From contig NZ_JAAXLK010000001.1 in NCBI RefSeq assembly GCF_012641185.1, positions 124,001 to 188,000 of the forward strand: 64,000 nt of DNA, written 5' to 3'. This DNA comes from Levilactobacillus tujiorum (GTDB lineage Bacteria > Bacillota > Bacilli > Lactobacillales > Lactobacillaceae). The notes below the pieces were generated by a model. The model had not been told where the DNA came from. It saw only the letters and a list, made by a program, of their open reading frames with translations, and did not search any database. How positions within the stretch are numbered: the stretch's first letter is position 1; every line of letters starts with the position of its first letter. This document shows, in pieces, positions 42,465 through 51,535 of this stretch. Position numbers and translations under genes: made by a program.

Positions 42465-42590
42465 GTTGCTTGTTAAACAAGTGAGCCATTACAAATACCT
42501 TCGGCTATTACCACTTTAAGCCATGACACTAAGTACTAGCGGCAACCAACTATAAGCAATTGCCGTTGAATATGTCATTGAATCGGATAC

Positions 42591-42643
42591 AAAAATACTG
42601 CTAGCCCTCTTAAAAGGTTAAAAGGGAGCCAGCAGTATTTTTT
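42591..42643 (+). terminator. Rho-independent terminator
   Basis: AAAATACTGCT pairs with AGCAGTATTTT, with CCCTCTT/AAGGG-type pairs inside, then Ts. Confidence 0.75.
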
Positions 42644-42650
42644 AGTGATC

Positions 42651-42688
42651 AAATAGCGGCGCGGCTTAGTTGGATGCGCCGCTATTTG
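42651..42688. terminator. Strong hairpin
   Basis: AAATAGCGGCGC pairs perfectly with GCGCCGCTATTT. It lacks a clear T-run. Confidence 0.55.
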
Positions 42689-42730
42689 TGTGTTACTGAA
42701 AGCGCTCGTGAGATTCACGAATTTTCGCAT

Positions 42731-42779
42731 AAAAATAGAACACTTCGTCGGCTTGGTCAGCCAGGAAGTGTTCTATTTC
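42731..42779 (-). terminator. Terminator of the mle operon
   Basis: On the minus strand AAATAGAACACTTC pairs with GAAGTGTTCTATTT, followed by Ts; it lies 47 bases after mleP. Confidence 0.8.
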
Positions 42780-42825
42780 GTAAAATCTTATTCTTTAAAA
42801 GTTAACGATAGTGGTTCGTGAGTCA

Positions 42826-43797
42826 CTAGATAAATTGAATCAACGACATCAGGACTGGTACCACAACAATGAACAGGACGGTACTGGTCGTGACCACATT
42901 GGTGGCGTACTCGACATCACCGTGGGCTTCATTGGCAAGGATTGGCAGTACCGCTAACATTGGCGTAGCGGATTGGACGATCAGCGTTTGAGAAGCCATC
43001 GTTGGGAACGTCGCCCCGAAGTGCCCGGCGGCCAGTAAGACTCCGACCATCAGGATTGGCGAGAGGACGAATCGGCCCAGCAAGGCAACGATCGTATCGC
43101 GATCGAAGTGAATACTCTTCAAGCCGGCGTCGGCCAAGACAATCCCAATGTAGACTAAGGATAGTGGCGTCACCAGGTCACCGACGTAAGTCAGCGTGGA
43201 ATTAATAAAGCTGACCTTGAGGACGGGGATGTTGAGCAACAGGAAGACTAATGCGACCAGGAAGCCGACTAACGGCATGGGGATGACTTTCTTCCAATTA
43301 ATGTGGTTGTGGTGCTTTTCCTTCGGCTTGGTAGGATCGTCGTTGGAAATCAAGAAGACCCCGAAGGCCCAAGTCGAGACGGTATTGACGATATAGTAGA
43401 CCAGAAAGTACGTCATGCTTTGATCGCCGAAGAGCGCAATGTTCAAGGGTAAACCAATGAAAATCGTGTTGGCGTTGACGATGGCGTTGATGAAGATCCC
43501 TTTGCGCCCGGGCCGGACGTGCATGATTCGGACTAAACCGAAGGCAATGATATAGCCAATAATGACCGCGAGAAACGCATAGACGAGGTAACCTGAAAAG
43601 GAAACCAGTTGTCCGCGGGTCAAGCGACTCAACACGGAGACAAAGATTGATGCGGGTAGTGCGATATTTTTGATAAACTTAGAAATTGTTCCGCCAAATT
43701 GGTCATCGAACCAGCCTTGGCGACGAAGGACGAAGCCAAGGATCATGATGAGGACCACGACGAGGACACTTTGAATTGAATTCCATAAAACAGCCAC
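42826..43797 (-). CDS. mleP: Malate permease, AEC transporter family
   Basis: 323 residues with about ten membrane helices in two halves. VVVLIMILGFVLRRQGWF and IALPASIFVSVLSRL open the first half; NANTIFIGLPLNIALFG and VQSATPMLAVLPILANEAHG are typical of auxin-efflux-carrier-type malate permeases. With the malolactic enzyme it would bring in L-malate and release L-lactate, the exchange that yields proton-motive force. It lies 163 bases downstream of mleS on the same strand, with a strong hairpin between them that may set the relative amounts. Confidence 0.9.
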   Translation of the reverse strand: MAVLWNSIQSVLVVVLIMILGFVLRRQGWFDDQFGGTISKFIKNIALPASIFVSVLSRLTRGQLVSFSGYLVYAFLAVIIGYIIAFGLVRIMHVRPGRKGIFINAIVNANTIFIGLPLNIALFGDQSMTYFLVYYIVNTVSTWAFGVFLISNDDPTKPKEKHHNHINWKKVIPMPLVGFLVALVFLLLNIPVLKVSFINSTLTYVGDLVTPLSLVYIGIVLADAGLKSIHFDRDTIVALLGRFVLSPILMVGVLLAAGHFGATFPTMASQTLIVQSATPMLAVLPILANEAHGDVEYATNVVTTSTVLFIVVVPVLMSLIQFI

Positions 43798-43890
43798 GAG
43801 GGACAGCCTTCTTTCTCTTATGTTTGGTACGGTAAAGTATTAATTAAAATGAATGACACAATTAAATAGGATGCAATGCTTATGAATGAC

Positions 43891-43933
43891 TTGTGCCAGC
43901 AGGAATTGAGAGAGCCAACTCCTGCTGGCACAA
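43891..43933 (-). terminator. Hairpin between mleS and mleP
   Basis: TTGTGCCAGCAGGA pairs perfectly with TCCTGCTGGCACAA. No T-run follows on the minus strand, so it is more likely an mRNA-processing or partial-termination signal. Confidence 0.5.
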
Positions 43934-43960
43934 GGATCATACTGTGATTTTGGTTAATGG

Positions 43961-45601
43961 TTAATCAATGTTTTGGTATGCGGGGACCCACTTCATCTCA
44001 GCGACAGCCTGCTTGGCGTCGGCGATGGGTTCCTTGTTGAGCTTTTGGTCAACGACGCTTTGCGCCACGATTTCAGCTAACTTTTGTGAGAATTCGGTCA
44101 GTTGAGAAACGGGTGGTAAAACAGCGGCGCCTGGTTGCGTCGTATCCACGATACCGCCCAAGGCGTGGCAAGCGGCAGAGAGCGTTTCGCCGTTTAAGAC
44201 CTTCGCCTTAGCAGCGATCAAGCCGAATCCCAGGCCGGGGTACATCAGCGCGTTATTGCCTTGGCCGATGTGGTAAGTGGTGCCCTTGTAATCAACGTCA
44301 CTAGCGGGAATTCCCGTCGCGATCAGCGCTTTACCGTCGGTCCACTTGATCAGGTCAGCGGCGGTTGCTTCGGCTAACTTGGTAGGGTTGGACAGGGGGA
44401 AGATGATGGGACGTTCCGTGTGAGCGGCCATGTCCTTGACGATGTCTTCGGTGAAGGTGCCCGGTTGCGTGGACGTTCCGATTAATACGGTTGGGTGCAC
44501 GGTTTTAACGACCGCGGCCAAATTGGTCAAGTCGTCGGCGTTATCGAATTCAGCGCGATCACGCGTAAATGGCTTCTGGGCAGCAGTTAAGTCTGGCGTG
44601 TCATTGAAGAGCAAGCCTTGCTTGTCAACGGCATAGAAGTGCTTGCGAGCTTCGTCTTCGGAGAGACCGGCCCGCTTCAATTCGTCTAGGATTTGGTTGG
44701 CAATTCCCATGCCGGCAGTCCCGGCACCAAACGTGACGAATTTTTGATCCTTGATGTCTTCTTTAGAGATGTTCAAAGCACCGAGAATCCCGGCTAAAAC
44801 GACCATCCCAGTTCCCTGGATATCATCGTTAAAGGTGGCAATTTTATCCTTGTACTTATCGAGGATGACCTGCGCGTTGGAACGCCCAAAGTCTTCCCAG
44901 TGCAGGAGTGATTCCGGAAATAGCTTCTGTTCTGCGGTAACGAAGCGGTCGATGACGTCGTAGTATTGATCGCCAGAGACGCGCTTGTGGTGATTCCCTA
45001 AATAGAGGGGATCTGCCAATAATTTTTCATTGTTGGTCCCAGCGTCGATGCTGACGGGGAGCACTTGTGCCGGGTCAATGCCGGCTGCGGCGGTGTACAC
45101 CATCAACTTACCCACGGCAATGTCGACACCGTTAACGCCCCAGTCGCCCATGCCAAGGATTCCTTCAGCATCAGTAACGACAACTAAACGAATGTCGCGG
45201 CCATCAGCGGCGTTCTTCAGGGAAGCCTCGATATTGTCGGGGTCATCAACGGAGATGAACGCAGCGTTTTGGGGGTCAGTGAAGAGGTGGCTATATTCTT
45301 CAATGGAATCAGCTACGGTTGGATCGTAGACGATTGGCATGAATTCTACCACGTGATCATCCATCAGGCGGAAGAAAAGCGTCCGATTTTCATTAAACAG
45401 GGACATCAGGAAGATCCGCTTTTCGAGGTTGTTGGGTTTGTTTTGGAATTGCGCATAGGCTTGAGTGGCCTGTTCGTCTAGTGTTTGAACGTGACTAGGT
45501 AACGTGCCGACTAAGCCAAGGGCTTGACGTTCCGCCTGAGTGAACGCGGTGCCTTTGTTTAAAAATGGGTTATTTAAGATTGAAGCAGTGGTTGTGGTCA
45601 T
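43961..45601 (-). CDS. mleS: Malolactic enzyme
   Basis: 546 residues. It decarboxylates L-malate to L-lactate and CO2 with NAD+ and Mn2+. MAE family marks are [54 protein letters not shown] (metal ligands) and the Rossmann loop [15 protein letters not shown]. The gene context (mleP behind it, LysR-type mleR divergent) favours malolactic over malic enzyme. TTGGAGGGA precedes the ATG. The promoter is at 45643-45672. Confidence 0.93.
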   Translation of the reverse strand: MTTTTASILNNPFLNKGTAFTQAERQALGLVGTLPSHVQTLDEQATQAYAQFQNKPNNLEKRIFLMSLFNENRTLFFRLMDDHVVEFMPIVYDPTVADSIEEYSHLFTDPQNAAFISVDDPDNIEASLKNAADGRDIRLVVVTDAEGILGMGDWGVNGVDIAVGKLMVYTAAAGIDPAQVLPVSIDAGTNNEKLLADPLYLGNHHKRVSGDQYYDVIDRFVTAEQKLFPESLLHWEDFGRSNAQVILDKYKDKIATFNDDIQGTGMVVLAGILGALNISKEDIKDQKFVTFGAGTAGMGIANQILDELKRAGLSEDEARKHFYAVDKQGLLFNDTPDLTAAQKPFTRDRAEFDNADDLTNLAAVVKTVHPTVLIGTSTQPGTFTEDIVKDMAAHTERPIIFPLSNPTKLAEATAADLIKWTDGKALIATGIPASDVDYKGTTYHIGQGNNALMYPGLGFGLIAAKAKVLNGETLSAACHALGGIVDTTQPGAAVLPPVSQLTEFSQKLAEIVAQSVVDQKLNKEPIADAKQAVAEMKWVPAYQNID

Positions 45602-45642
45602 AAATGAAATCCCTCCAAGTCATGATTAACTTTACAAGTCAT

Positions 45643-45672
45643 ACTATAGACGGTGATAAAAAGCATAGTCAA
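45643..45672 (-). promoter_or_regulatory. Promoter of mleS
   Basis: On the minus strand TTGACT and TATAGT are 18 bases apart, in the 137-base region shared with the divergent mleR gene, where a LysR-type site would be expected. Confidence 0.6.
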
Positions 45673-45738
45673 ATCTGGCAGTCGTTATAAAAATAATTTA
45701 TAATGGGCCTATCAAGACCGTCATAGGGGGATTTTAAA

Positions 45739-46623
45739 ATGAACACCAAAGATTTAGCATATTTTGACCGCTTAATTAAGTTGAAAAACTTTTCGCAAGT
45801 TGCTGCAGAATTTGGCGTCACCCAACCTACGATTACCACGGCGATTAAGCGATTAGAGACGGAATTTGCGACTAAATTATTTCTACGGGATCGCGTCCAT
45901 CACGATCTCACGGTCACCGCTAGTGGCGAGCAGCTGGCCGTTCACGCCACTGAAATTCTAAGGCGACTGGACTTGGCGCACCAAGAGATTAACCGACTCA
46001 CCCAACGACGAACAGTCCTGGGGTTACCGCCAATTATTGAGAATCATTACTTTCCACGGGTGGCCGCTCATTTGCAGGCACAAGGGATGCTGGAAAATAT
46101 CGAAACGATCGATGGCGGCTCTATTTGGTTACGGAATGCTTTGCGCGATGGGCAAGTGGATTTGGCCTTGCTGGGGTCAACGGAACCGTTGGCGTATCAA
46201 ACGTTGGTCGCCGAGGAATTTGACCGCAAACCATTCAATATCTTTGTCTCAGCGCGCCATCCCCTAGCGAAGCGCAAACGGATTTATTTCAGCGAGTTAC
46301 GCCACGAAAAGTTTGTGCTCTTTAATAACAGCTTTATCCACGATACGGCCTTTAATCAGCTAGCGCGGCGCAATCACTTTCGGCCCGACGTGGTCTTTCG
46401 CGCCAGAGATACCCACATTATTATGAATCTAGTGGCGGAAAATGTCGGCGTGACTTATCTCACGGGATTGGTCGATCAGCGGCGCAGTGATGTCGTGCGC
46501 TTGGATTTGCTGGATGATGAACAGCCCGAGTTTATTTCGAGCATTGCATATCGGACCTCGCACGTCTTGACGCCGACGCAAGCTCAGGTATTGGCGGTAT
46601 TACGGGGGACTTTGGAAGAGTGA
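45739..46623 (+). CDS. mleR: LysR-family regulator of malolactic fermentation
   Basis: 294 residues. The HTH is at the N-terminus (LAYFDRLIKLKNFSQVAAEFGVTQPTITTAIKRLE), followed by the periplasmic-binding-like effector domain, with VDLALLGSTEPL and ARHPLAKRKRIYF. It is divergent from mleS, the position of MleR, and probably activates mleS-mleP when malate is present. AGGGGGA precedes the ATG, and TATAAT is at 45699-45704. Confidence 0.9.
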   Translation: MNTKDLAYFDRLIKLKNFSQVAAEFGVTQPTITTAIKRLETEFATKLFLRDRVHHDLTVTASGEQLAVHATEILRRLDLAHQEINRLTQRRTVLGLPPIIENHYFPRVAAHLQAQGMLENIETIDGGSIWLRNALRDGQVDLALLGSTEPLAYQTLVAEEFDRKPFNIFVSARHPLAKRKRIYFSELRHEKFVLFNNSFIHDTAFNQLARRNHFRPDVVFRARDTHIIMNLVAENVGVTYLTGLVDQRRSDVVRLDLLDDEQPEFISSIAYRTSHVLTPTQAQVLAVLRGTLEE

Positions 46624-46682
46624 GGCGAGTTGCGCCGCTTTTTTAGAACCTGTATGATGGGCTGTAAAAGGGAGTGGCGCTG

Positions 46683-47279
46683 ATGAACTTACCAGAAAAG
46701 TTTGCTTATATGGCAACGGGTAAACCGTATGATGACCTTGATCCCGTGCTGATCGCTGCCCGAGATCGCGCAACGACTGAAACGAATGTCTTGAATGCGA
46801 CTGATGATTCGGACGAACGGGCCCGGCTCTTTGCCGCTTTAGTGGGGAGTGCCGGGGCCAATCCGGTGGTCAACCCTAATTTTCGCTGTGAGTTCGGCGC
46901 GAACATTCACGTGGGGCAGAACTTCTACGCCAATTATGACGTGACCATGTTGGATGGTGGCCGGATCACGATTGGCGATGACGTCTTGTTTGGCCCACGA
47001 GTGGGGCTGTATACCAGCAATCACCTCTTTGATCCAGTCGAACGGCAAACGGGTGGCTGTATCGCTAAGCCGATTACGATTGGCAATCGCTGCTGGTTGG
47101 CGGCTAACGTTGCGGTTATGCCCGGCGTCACGATCGGCGATGGCACCATCATCGGGGCCAATAGCGTCGTGACGCACAGCATTCCGGCAAATGTGATTGC
47201 GGCGGGTAATCCGTGCCAAGTCATTCGGCCAATCACAGCAGCGGATAAGACGGGCTTCACGGGCCAAGATTGGGTTTAG
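46683..47279 (+). CDS. Maltose/galactoside O-acetyltransferase-like protein
   Basis: 198 residues. There is an N-terminal Mac-type cap (MATGKPYDDLDPVLIAARDRA), then the hexapeptide left-handed beta-helix (ANIHVGQNFYANYDVTML..ITIGDDVLFGPRVGL..ITIGNRCWLAANVAVMPGV..IGDGTIIGANSVV). Catalytic His lies in YTSNHLFD. It would transfer acetyl from acetyl-CoA to a sugar hydroxyl; the sugar is not evident. I chose the ATG at 46683, 8 bases after AGGGAG; the GTG at 46674 overlaps the ribosome site. Confidence 0.87.
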   Translation: MNLPEKFAYMATGKPYDDLDPVLIAARDRATTETNVLNATDDSDERARLFAALVGSAGANPVVNPNFRCEFGANIHVGQNFYANYDVTMLDGGRITIGDDVLFGPRVGLYTSNHLFDPVERQTGGCIAKPITIGNRCWLAANVAVMPGVTIGDGTIIGANSVVTHSIPANVIAAGNPCQVIRPITAADKTGFTGQDWV

Positions 47280-47310
47280 TAATGGCCGAACACTGAATCG
47301 TGGGACAGGA

Positions 47311-47337
47311 GTAGCTCATTGGGGCTGCTTTTTTTAT
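47311..47337 (+). terminator. Rho-independent terminator
   Basis: AGTAGC pairs with GGCTGCT (one wobble), then seven Ts. Confidence 0.65.
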
Positions 47338-47402
47338 TCAGGTGGTGTATCATCTTTAAATAGTGCACTTAAAATAGAACGAAACGAAGGGAATATAAGT
47401 TT

Positions 47403-48017
47403 ATGTCGATGTTTTTCCGCGGGCTGTTATTAAGTATCGCGTTAGTCTCGTCAATCGGGATGCAAAATTTATTCGTATTTAACAACGCCATTAATCAACG
47501 ACTATCGCGGGCTGGTATTGTGGCCGTGATGGTTTGGTTTGCCGACACGGCATTGACGTTGGCCGCGTTCTTTGGGATGGGCGCCTTGATTGGGTCCCAC
47601 GAAATCGTGAAGCTCGTGATCATGTTGGTTGGGGGACTGTTGGTCCTGTGGATTGGATTTGGCATCCTGCGCTCGGCCAGTAGCTTTCGCTTGGCCAGTT
47701 CCAGTCAAGCCATGCCCATGGGCAAGTCGCTGGCCAATGCCTGGGTAGTTACCTGGGCCAATCCGCAGGCGATCATCGACACGAGCCTGATGTTTGGCGC
47801 CTTGCGCAGTACCTTGGCTGACGGAGAAGTCTTGCCGTTTATCACCGGGGTGGTGACGGCCACGGCGATCTGGTTTGCGGGAATCACGCTGGTGCTAGGC
47901 TTGTTAAAGGAACGGCTCCCGCAGAAGTTAATGTTGTGGGTCAACATTCTTTCCGGAATTGTGGTCATGCTCTATGGGGGCTATCTCCTCTGGCAGGCGG
48001 GGCAATTGTTCTGGTAA
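47403..48017 (+). CDS. LysE-family amino-acid exporter
   Basis: 204 residues with about six membrane helices. FRGLLLSIALVSSIGMQNLFVFNNAI at the N-terminus is the LysE/ArgO signature (GxQN). WVVTWANPQAIIDTSLMFG near residue 115 carries the conserved NPQA motif. The family exports lysine, arginine or other basic amino acids; the substrate here is not proven. It is a single gene with a terminator that overlaps parS-like site 6. Confidence 0.87.
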   Translation: MSMFFRGLLLSIALVSSIGMQNLFVFNNAINQRLSRAGIVAVMVWFADTALTLAAFFGMGALIGSHEIVKLVIMLVGGLLVLWIGFGILRSASSFRLASSSQAMPMGKSLANAWVVTWANPQAIIDTSLMFGALRSTLADGEVLPFITGVVTATAIWFAGITLVLGLLKERLPQKLMLWVNILSGIVVMLYGGYLLWQAGQLFW

Positions 48018-48026
48018 ACATGATAA

Positions 48027-48076
48027 AAAATAACGGTTCGCCGCGACAGATGAGACTGTCGGGCGAACCGTTTTGT
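48027..48076. terminator. Rho-independent terminator
   Basis: AACGGTTCGCC..GACAG pairs with CTGTC..GCGAACCGTT, followed by Ts; its end overlaps the parS-like site. Confidence 0.85.
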
Positions 48077-48089
48077 TTCACATGAAACA
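48074..48089 (-). promoter_or_regulatory. parS-like site 6 (opposite orientation)
   Basis: TGTTTCACATGAAACA on the plus strand, that is, the same 16-mer as sites 1-5 read on the minus strand. It lies 2 bases from the stop codon of the CadD-like gene. Confidence 0.65.
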
Positions 48090-48091
48090 TT

Positions 48092-48661
48092 TTAAAAGAG
48101 AATGATCAGACCAACCAGAATAAAGAGCAGCGGTGACAGCCAAGCGCCAAACCGTGCAAAGAAGGCCGTCGCTGACGCGGAGCGGGCCAACCGCTGGCTG
48201 ATCCACAACCAGAGGCCAATCATTGCTAGAAAGACCAGCAAGACGGCCCCAAATTCCGTGAGGGTTAATCGCGTGAAGAAGGGAATATAGATGCTGAGAT
48301 TGTCGCCACCGTTACCAATGGTCAGTGACCAGACGACGGGTAGGCTGACGATCTGGGTTAGGCGTGGGGGCGTGTGCCGGTGCCGCGTCGACCACCAATT
48401 AATCAGTCCCGTCAGGCCGAGAATGAAGGGCACCAGCCCCAGCCAGTGGGTCCAGTGGGTGATATTAAAATGAAGCATTCCCCGACTGATAATCCAGGCG
48501 GCCAGAATTAAGGTCGTGATGCCCAAATACTGGCCGATGATAATGGCACGGCGTTGGGCGCGGCCTTTGGCAGCGAGCCAGAGCAACAACAGGACGATTA
48601 AATCATCCGTGTCGGTGACGAAGAAGATCCCGATACTGGTAAGGAATAGTGCGAGTGACAT
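48092..48661 (-). CDS. CadD-family cadmium resistance transporter-like protein
   Basis: 189 residues with five or six membrane helices. FFVTDTDDLIVLLLLW near the start and SLTIGNGGDNLSIYIPFF in the middle match the two conserved acid-containing motifs of the CadD/LysE-like group. In staphylococci CadD gives cadmium resistance, but many homologues have no known substrate. There is no metal regulator beside it. I chose the ATG at 48661; a TTG four codons upstream is also in frame. Confidence 0.75.
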   Translation of the reverse strand: MSLALFLTSIGIFFVTDTDDLIVLLLLWLAAKGRAQRRAIIIGQYLGITTLILAAWIISRGMLHFNITHWTHWLGLVPFILGLTGLINWWSTRHRHTPPRLTQIVSLPVVWSLTIGNGGDNLSIYIPFFTRLTLTEFGAVLLVFLAMIGLWLWISQRLARSASATAFFARFGAWLSPLLFILVGLIILF

Positions 48662-48687
48662 GAGTAGTTCCAACCTTTATTTAAAAT

Positions 48688-48722
48688 GAAAAGCGGCCGT
48701 CTCCAGCGAGATGACCGCTTTA
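48688..48722 (-). terminator. Terminator of the GtrA-like gene
   Basis: On the minus strand AAAGCGG..TCTC pairs with GAGA..CCGCTTT, then Ts. Confidence 0.7.
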
Positions 48723-48729
48723 TGTTGAT

Positions 48730-49257
48730 TTACTTGGTGGCTTCCTTGGCTGGCTTGTGCTTGAAGACAACCTTCATTGATAGGAAGTAGTTAACGGTAA
48801 CGGCCACCGCGTGACCAATGATCTTAGTGATCGTGCCGTTGGCGCCCATCACAGAAATCCCTAACCATAGGAGGACAAATTCAATAAGGTAGGTCGCAAT
48901 CCGCGTGCTGTAAAAGGTTCCCATCTCACGGAAAGGCGTATTGGACTTGTGCTTGAAGACAAAAGTCCGGTCCAACCAGAAGGACCCTTGAACCACCAAA
49001 ACCCAGTCAATAAAGTTGGCTAATTGGTATTCAATGCCCAGCGTGTGGGAGAGAAAGTAGAATAAGGCAATGTTGACAACCACCGTCAGCGCCCCAAAGA
49101 GGAGGTAGCGTTGAACTTGGCCGTGGACCTTTTCTTCAACTTCTTCTAGTTGTTCCTCGAACTCCGCTTCCGTTTCAGTTAACTCTGCTTCATACTCCGC
49201 TTCGGTAGTGGGATAGTGATTATGCCGCAGTGGCGTCTTTTCTGATTGACTCTCCAT
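48730..49257 (-). CDS. GtrA-like membrane protein
   Basis: 175 residues. An acidic Glu-rich coiled N-terminus (residues 15-45: EAELTETEAEFEEQLEEVEEK) is followed by four membrane helices with RYLLFGALTVVVNIALFYFL and FWLDRTFVFKHKS, the GtrA signature. GtrA proteins are thought to flip lipid-linked sugars for surface glycosylation, often with a glycosyltransferase, which is absent here. The start at 49257 follows AAAGG; the frame is open 23 codons upstream. Confidence 0.82.
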   Translation of the reverse strand: MESQSEKTPLRHNHYPTTEAEYEAELTETEAEFEEQLEEVEEKVHGQVQRYLLFGALTVVVNIALFYFLSHTLGIEYQLANFIDWVLVVQGSFWLDRTFVFKHKSNTPFREMGTFYSTRIATYLIEFVLLWLGISVMGANGTITKIIGHAVAVTVNYFLSMKVVFKHKPAKEATK

Positions 49258-49400
49258 AACTTCTGAGACCTTTCTGTGACGTTTTAACCCTGAGGCAGGA
49301 CCGTCACGAAAGTTTTCAGCGGCCAACCCGAGTTATGAAAACGTGTAATTAAGTTCCTGATTTAATTATACCGTTTTTGACCATCACTGCAAAGAAAGAG

Positions 49401-51044
49401 TTAGTTGGCAACGTAAGCATTGCGGTAGTCAGCGTCTCCATTAAATTTATTATAGACAACGCCCTTAACCTTGGGGTTGACCAGACTGCTAGTCCGACTT
49501 TCATATAACGGCGTCACGGCTTGATCCTTGAGGGCCGTTTGGGCGGCCTTGACGAGATCGTGGTACCGGGCGGTCTTGTTCAACGCATCGCGGCCGTCAG
49601 CTGCCTGAAGGTCAGCGTCATAGGTCTTGCTGTTGTAGTGGCCCATGTTGGAATTGTTGGTTGATTGGAGGATTTGAAGCGATTGAATCGGGTCAGCATA
49701 ATCCATGCCCCAGCTGGTCAGGTTAAGTTGGAAGTTCCCCTTGGAAACGTTACTGAGCATGGATGGGAAAGGCATTGCTCGGACGTCTACTTTGGCTCCG
49801 AGTTTGCTGGTGATCGCACTCTGAACAAATTCGGCGATGTTTTGGCTGGCGTCATCGTTACCACAGGTGATGGTCAGCGTGACGGATTTTTTGCCCAACT
49901 GTTTTAGTGCCCGTTGATACAGGTGTTTAGCCTGGCTGGGTGCATAATCCATGGTGCCCTTGAGGTTGGCATCGACGGTAAAATCAGCGCCGGTCTGGGG
50001 ATTCTTCATCATGTTGCGTACGCCAAATGTCTTGGCCGGTAGTGACCCGTTCTTCAGGACAGTTGAGGTGAGTTGTTGCCGGTTGATCGCCAGTGAAATG
50101 GCCGTCCGCAAGTCTTTATTGGCAGCAATGCGATTGTGCTCGTTGTATTGGATGAAGCCAATTCGACCCGCAGCGAGGGACTTGAGATCGGGGTTGTTCT
50201 TATTTTGCGTCGTCTGTTCGCCGCTCAGGGTAACTTGGTCGAGCTTCTTGGACTGGTATAAGTTGTAAGCCGTCGTGTTATCTTTAATCACTTTGTAATT
50301 GATAGATTGGAGTTTAACCGCCCGTTTATCAGCGTAACGCGGATTCTTCTTCAAGGTCCAGTTGTCGCTGGTACCGCTCCAGTTGGTCAGCGTGAAGGGG
50401 CCGTTGTAGACGGTTGTTTTAGCGGATGACCCATACTTACTCCCGTATTTGTTAACTGCCTTTTCGTCCAGTGGATAGTACGTTGTGCTGGCCAGAACCT
50501 TCTTGAAGTAGGAGGCGGGTTGACTCAACGTAATCTTGAGCTGATACTTGCCAACGGCTTTCACGCCGAGAGTCGATGGCGACTTCTTACCGGCGGCGAT
50601 GGCGTTGGCATTCTTGATATTGGCAAACTGATAGGTAAATTCAGACTTAGACTTAGGATTCAGCGTCCGTCTCCAGGAGTAAACGAAGTCCTGGGCCGTT
50701 ACCGGATCGCCGTTGCTCCATTTGCCGTCGTGACGCAGGTTGATGGTGTATTGGTGACCATGATCGCTGACGGTTGTCTTGGTGGCAAGGGCATTCTGGG
50801 CCTGGCTATTGGCATCTAGACGATACAAGCCTTCGCCGACCTGACTGAGCGCGTTACTAGAGATGTTGTCCGTAATCTTGGCTACGTCGAGACTGGAAAT
50901 AGTCGCGGTCTGGTATAAGTTGAGGTGTTGATCTGCAGTAGTCTTAGTTGTTTTCGAGTGGGCGGTGACGGCAAAGATCCCGCCGCCGATTAAGATGATC
51001 CCGGTACAAAGTAATAAAGCTTTCTTGTGATCTAATAAACTCAT
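49401..51044 (-). CDS. Oligopeptide ABC transporter substrate-binding protein (OppA type)
   Basis: 547 residues. The first ~25 residues are a signal or anchor helix (LLLCTGIILIGGGIFAVTA); no lipobox Cys is obvious beyond C14, so anchoring is uncertain. SBP_bac_5 marks: VSDHGHQYTINLRHDGKWSNGDPVTAQDFVYSWRRTLNPKS near residue 95 and INRQQLTSTVL and SWGMDYADP later. It would bind peptides outside the membrane for an Opp permease, but no permease or ATPase gene is near it. The ATG at 51044 has GGAGG 11 bases before it. Expression is set by a T-box leader (51148-51444), so uncharged tRNA should switch it on. Confidence 0.9.
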   Translation of the reverse strand: MSLLDHKKALLLCTGIILIGGGIFAVTAHSKTTKTTADQHLNLYQTATISSLDVAKITDNISSNALSQVGEGLYRLDANSQAQNALATKTTVSDHGHQYTINLRHDGKWSNGDPVTAQDFVYSWRRTLNPKSKSEFTYQFANIKNANAIAAGKKSPSTLGVKAVGKYQLKITLSQPASYFKKVLASTTYYPLDEKAVNKYGSKYGSSAKTTVYNGPFTLTNWSGTSDNWTLKKNPRYADKRAVKLQSINYKVIKDNTTAYNLYQSKKLDQVTLSGEQTTQNKNNPDLKSLAAGRIGFIQYNEHNRIAANKDLRTAISLAINRQQLTSTVLKNGSLPAKTFGVRNMMKNPQTGADFTVDANLKGTMDYAPSQAKHLYQRALKQLGKKSVTLTITCGNDDASQNIAEFVQSAITSKLGAKVDVRAMPFPSMLSNVSKGNFQLNLTSWGMDYADPIQSLQILQSTNNSNMGHYNSKTYDADLQAADGRDALNKTARYHDLVKAAQTALKDQAVTPLYESRTSSLVNPKVKGVVYNKFNGDADYRNAYVAN

Positions 51045-51147
51045 GATGTATTCCTCCAAATTTAGTTAGTGTCTGGGTTAGAAATAACATTGAGTTTTGC
51101 CATCGTTTGATCATGTGAGTGTCCTCCTCGGTTAACTTAAAAGTATG

Positions 51148-51444
51148 CAAAAAACCGCCCTCAACAGCCAATGTGTTAAGGACGGTTTTAACCGCGGTGC
51201 CACCTTAATTAGATGGGTCGTCGTCAAATAGACGGACCCCATCCCTCTCCACAGGAAACTAACATTTCCCTGACAACTGACGTATGTCGCACGTCTTCCC
51301 GTACTCTCAAAATTTCGGGGAAGCCCTCGGTGGTCCATTTAACTATCTGCGTTCGGCCGTACTCTCAGCAACGACGACTCTCTTGACGTGCACGATAATC
51401 TTGATCTCCACTTCAATGGTTTGTTTCGGACGATTTATTGAATT
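51148..51444 (-). ncRNA. T-box riboswitch leader of the OppA-type gene
   Basis: On the minus strand the T-box sequence GGTGGCACCGCG (51204-51193) is followed by the terminator stem AAAACCGTCCTTAAC..GAGGGCGGTTTT with six Ts (51190-51148). Upstream there are AGAGAG, a GTTGCTGAGAG loop and long pairing stem-I arms. T-boxes read tRNA charging through a specifier codon. I could not settle that codon; the segment ATGGACCACCGAGG offers ATG, ACC and CAC in the plausible place. Confidence 0.85.
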
Positions 51445-51450
51445 GAGGCT

Positions 51451-51479
51451 AGTGTACCCCGCAAAAAGGTGAGTGTCAA
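51451..51479 (-). promoter_or_regulatory. Promoter of the T-box leader
   Basis: On the minus strand TTGACA (51479-51474) and TACACT (51456-51451) are 17 bases apart, just before the leader. Confidence 0.7.
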
Positions 51480-51535
51480 CCGACAATTTAAAATTATTTT
51501 GGTGCGCGCACTAATTATTAAAAGCTGAAGCCGCC

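Larger units (their letters stand above)
42465..42825. other. Noncoding gap with three hairpins
   Basis: No gene is visible between the convergent aldo/keto reductase and mleP. It contains three strong stem-loops (42591-42643, 42651-42688, 42731-42779). Confidence 0.5.

Noticed and set aside
42704-42717. cre-like TGAAAGCGCTCGTG
   Set aside because: Only the left half fits, and it lies in a convergent gap, not before a gene start.
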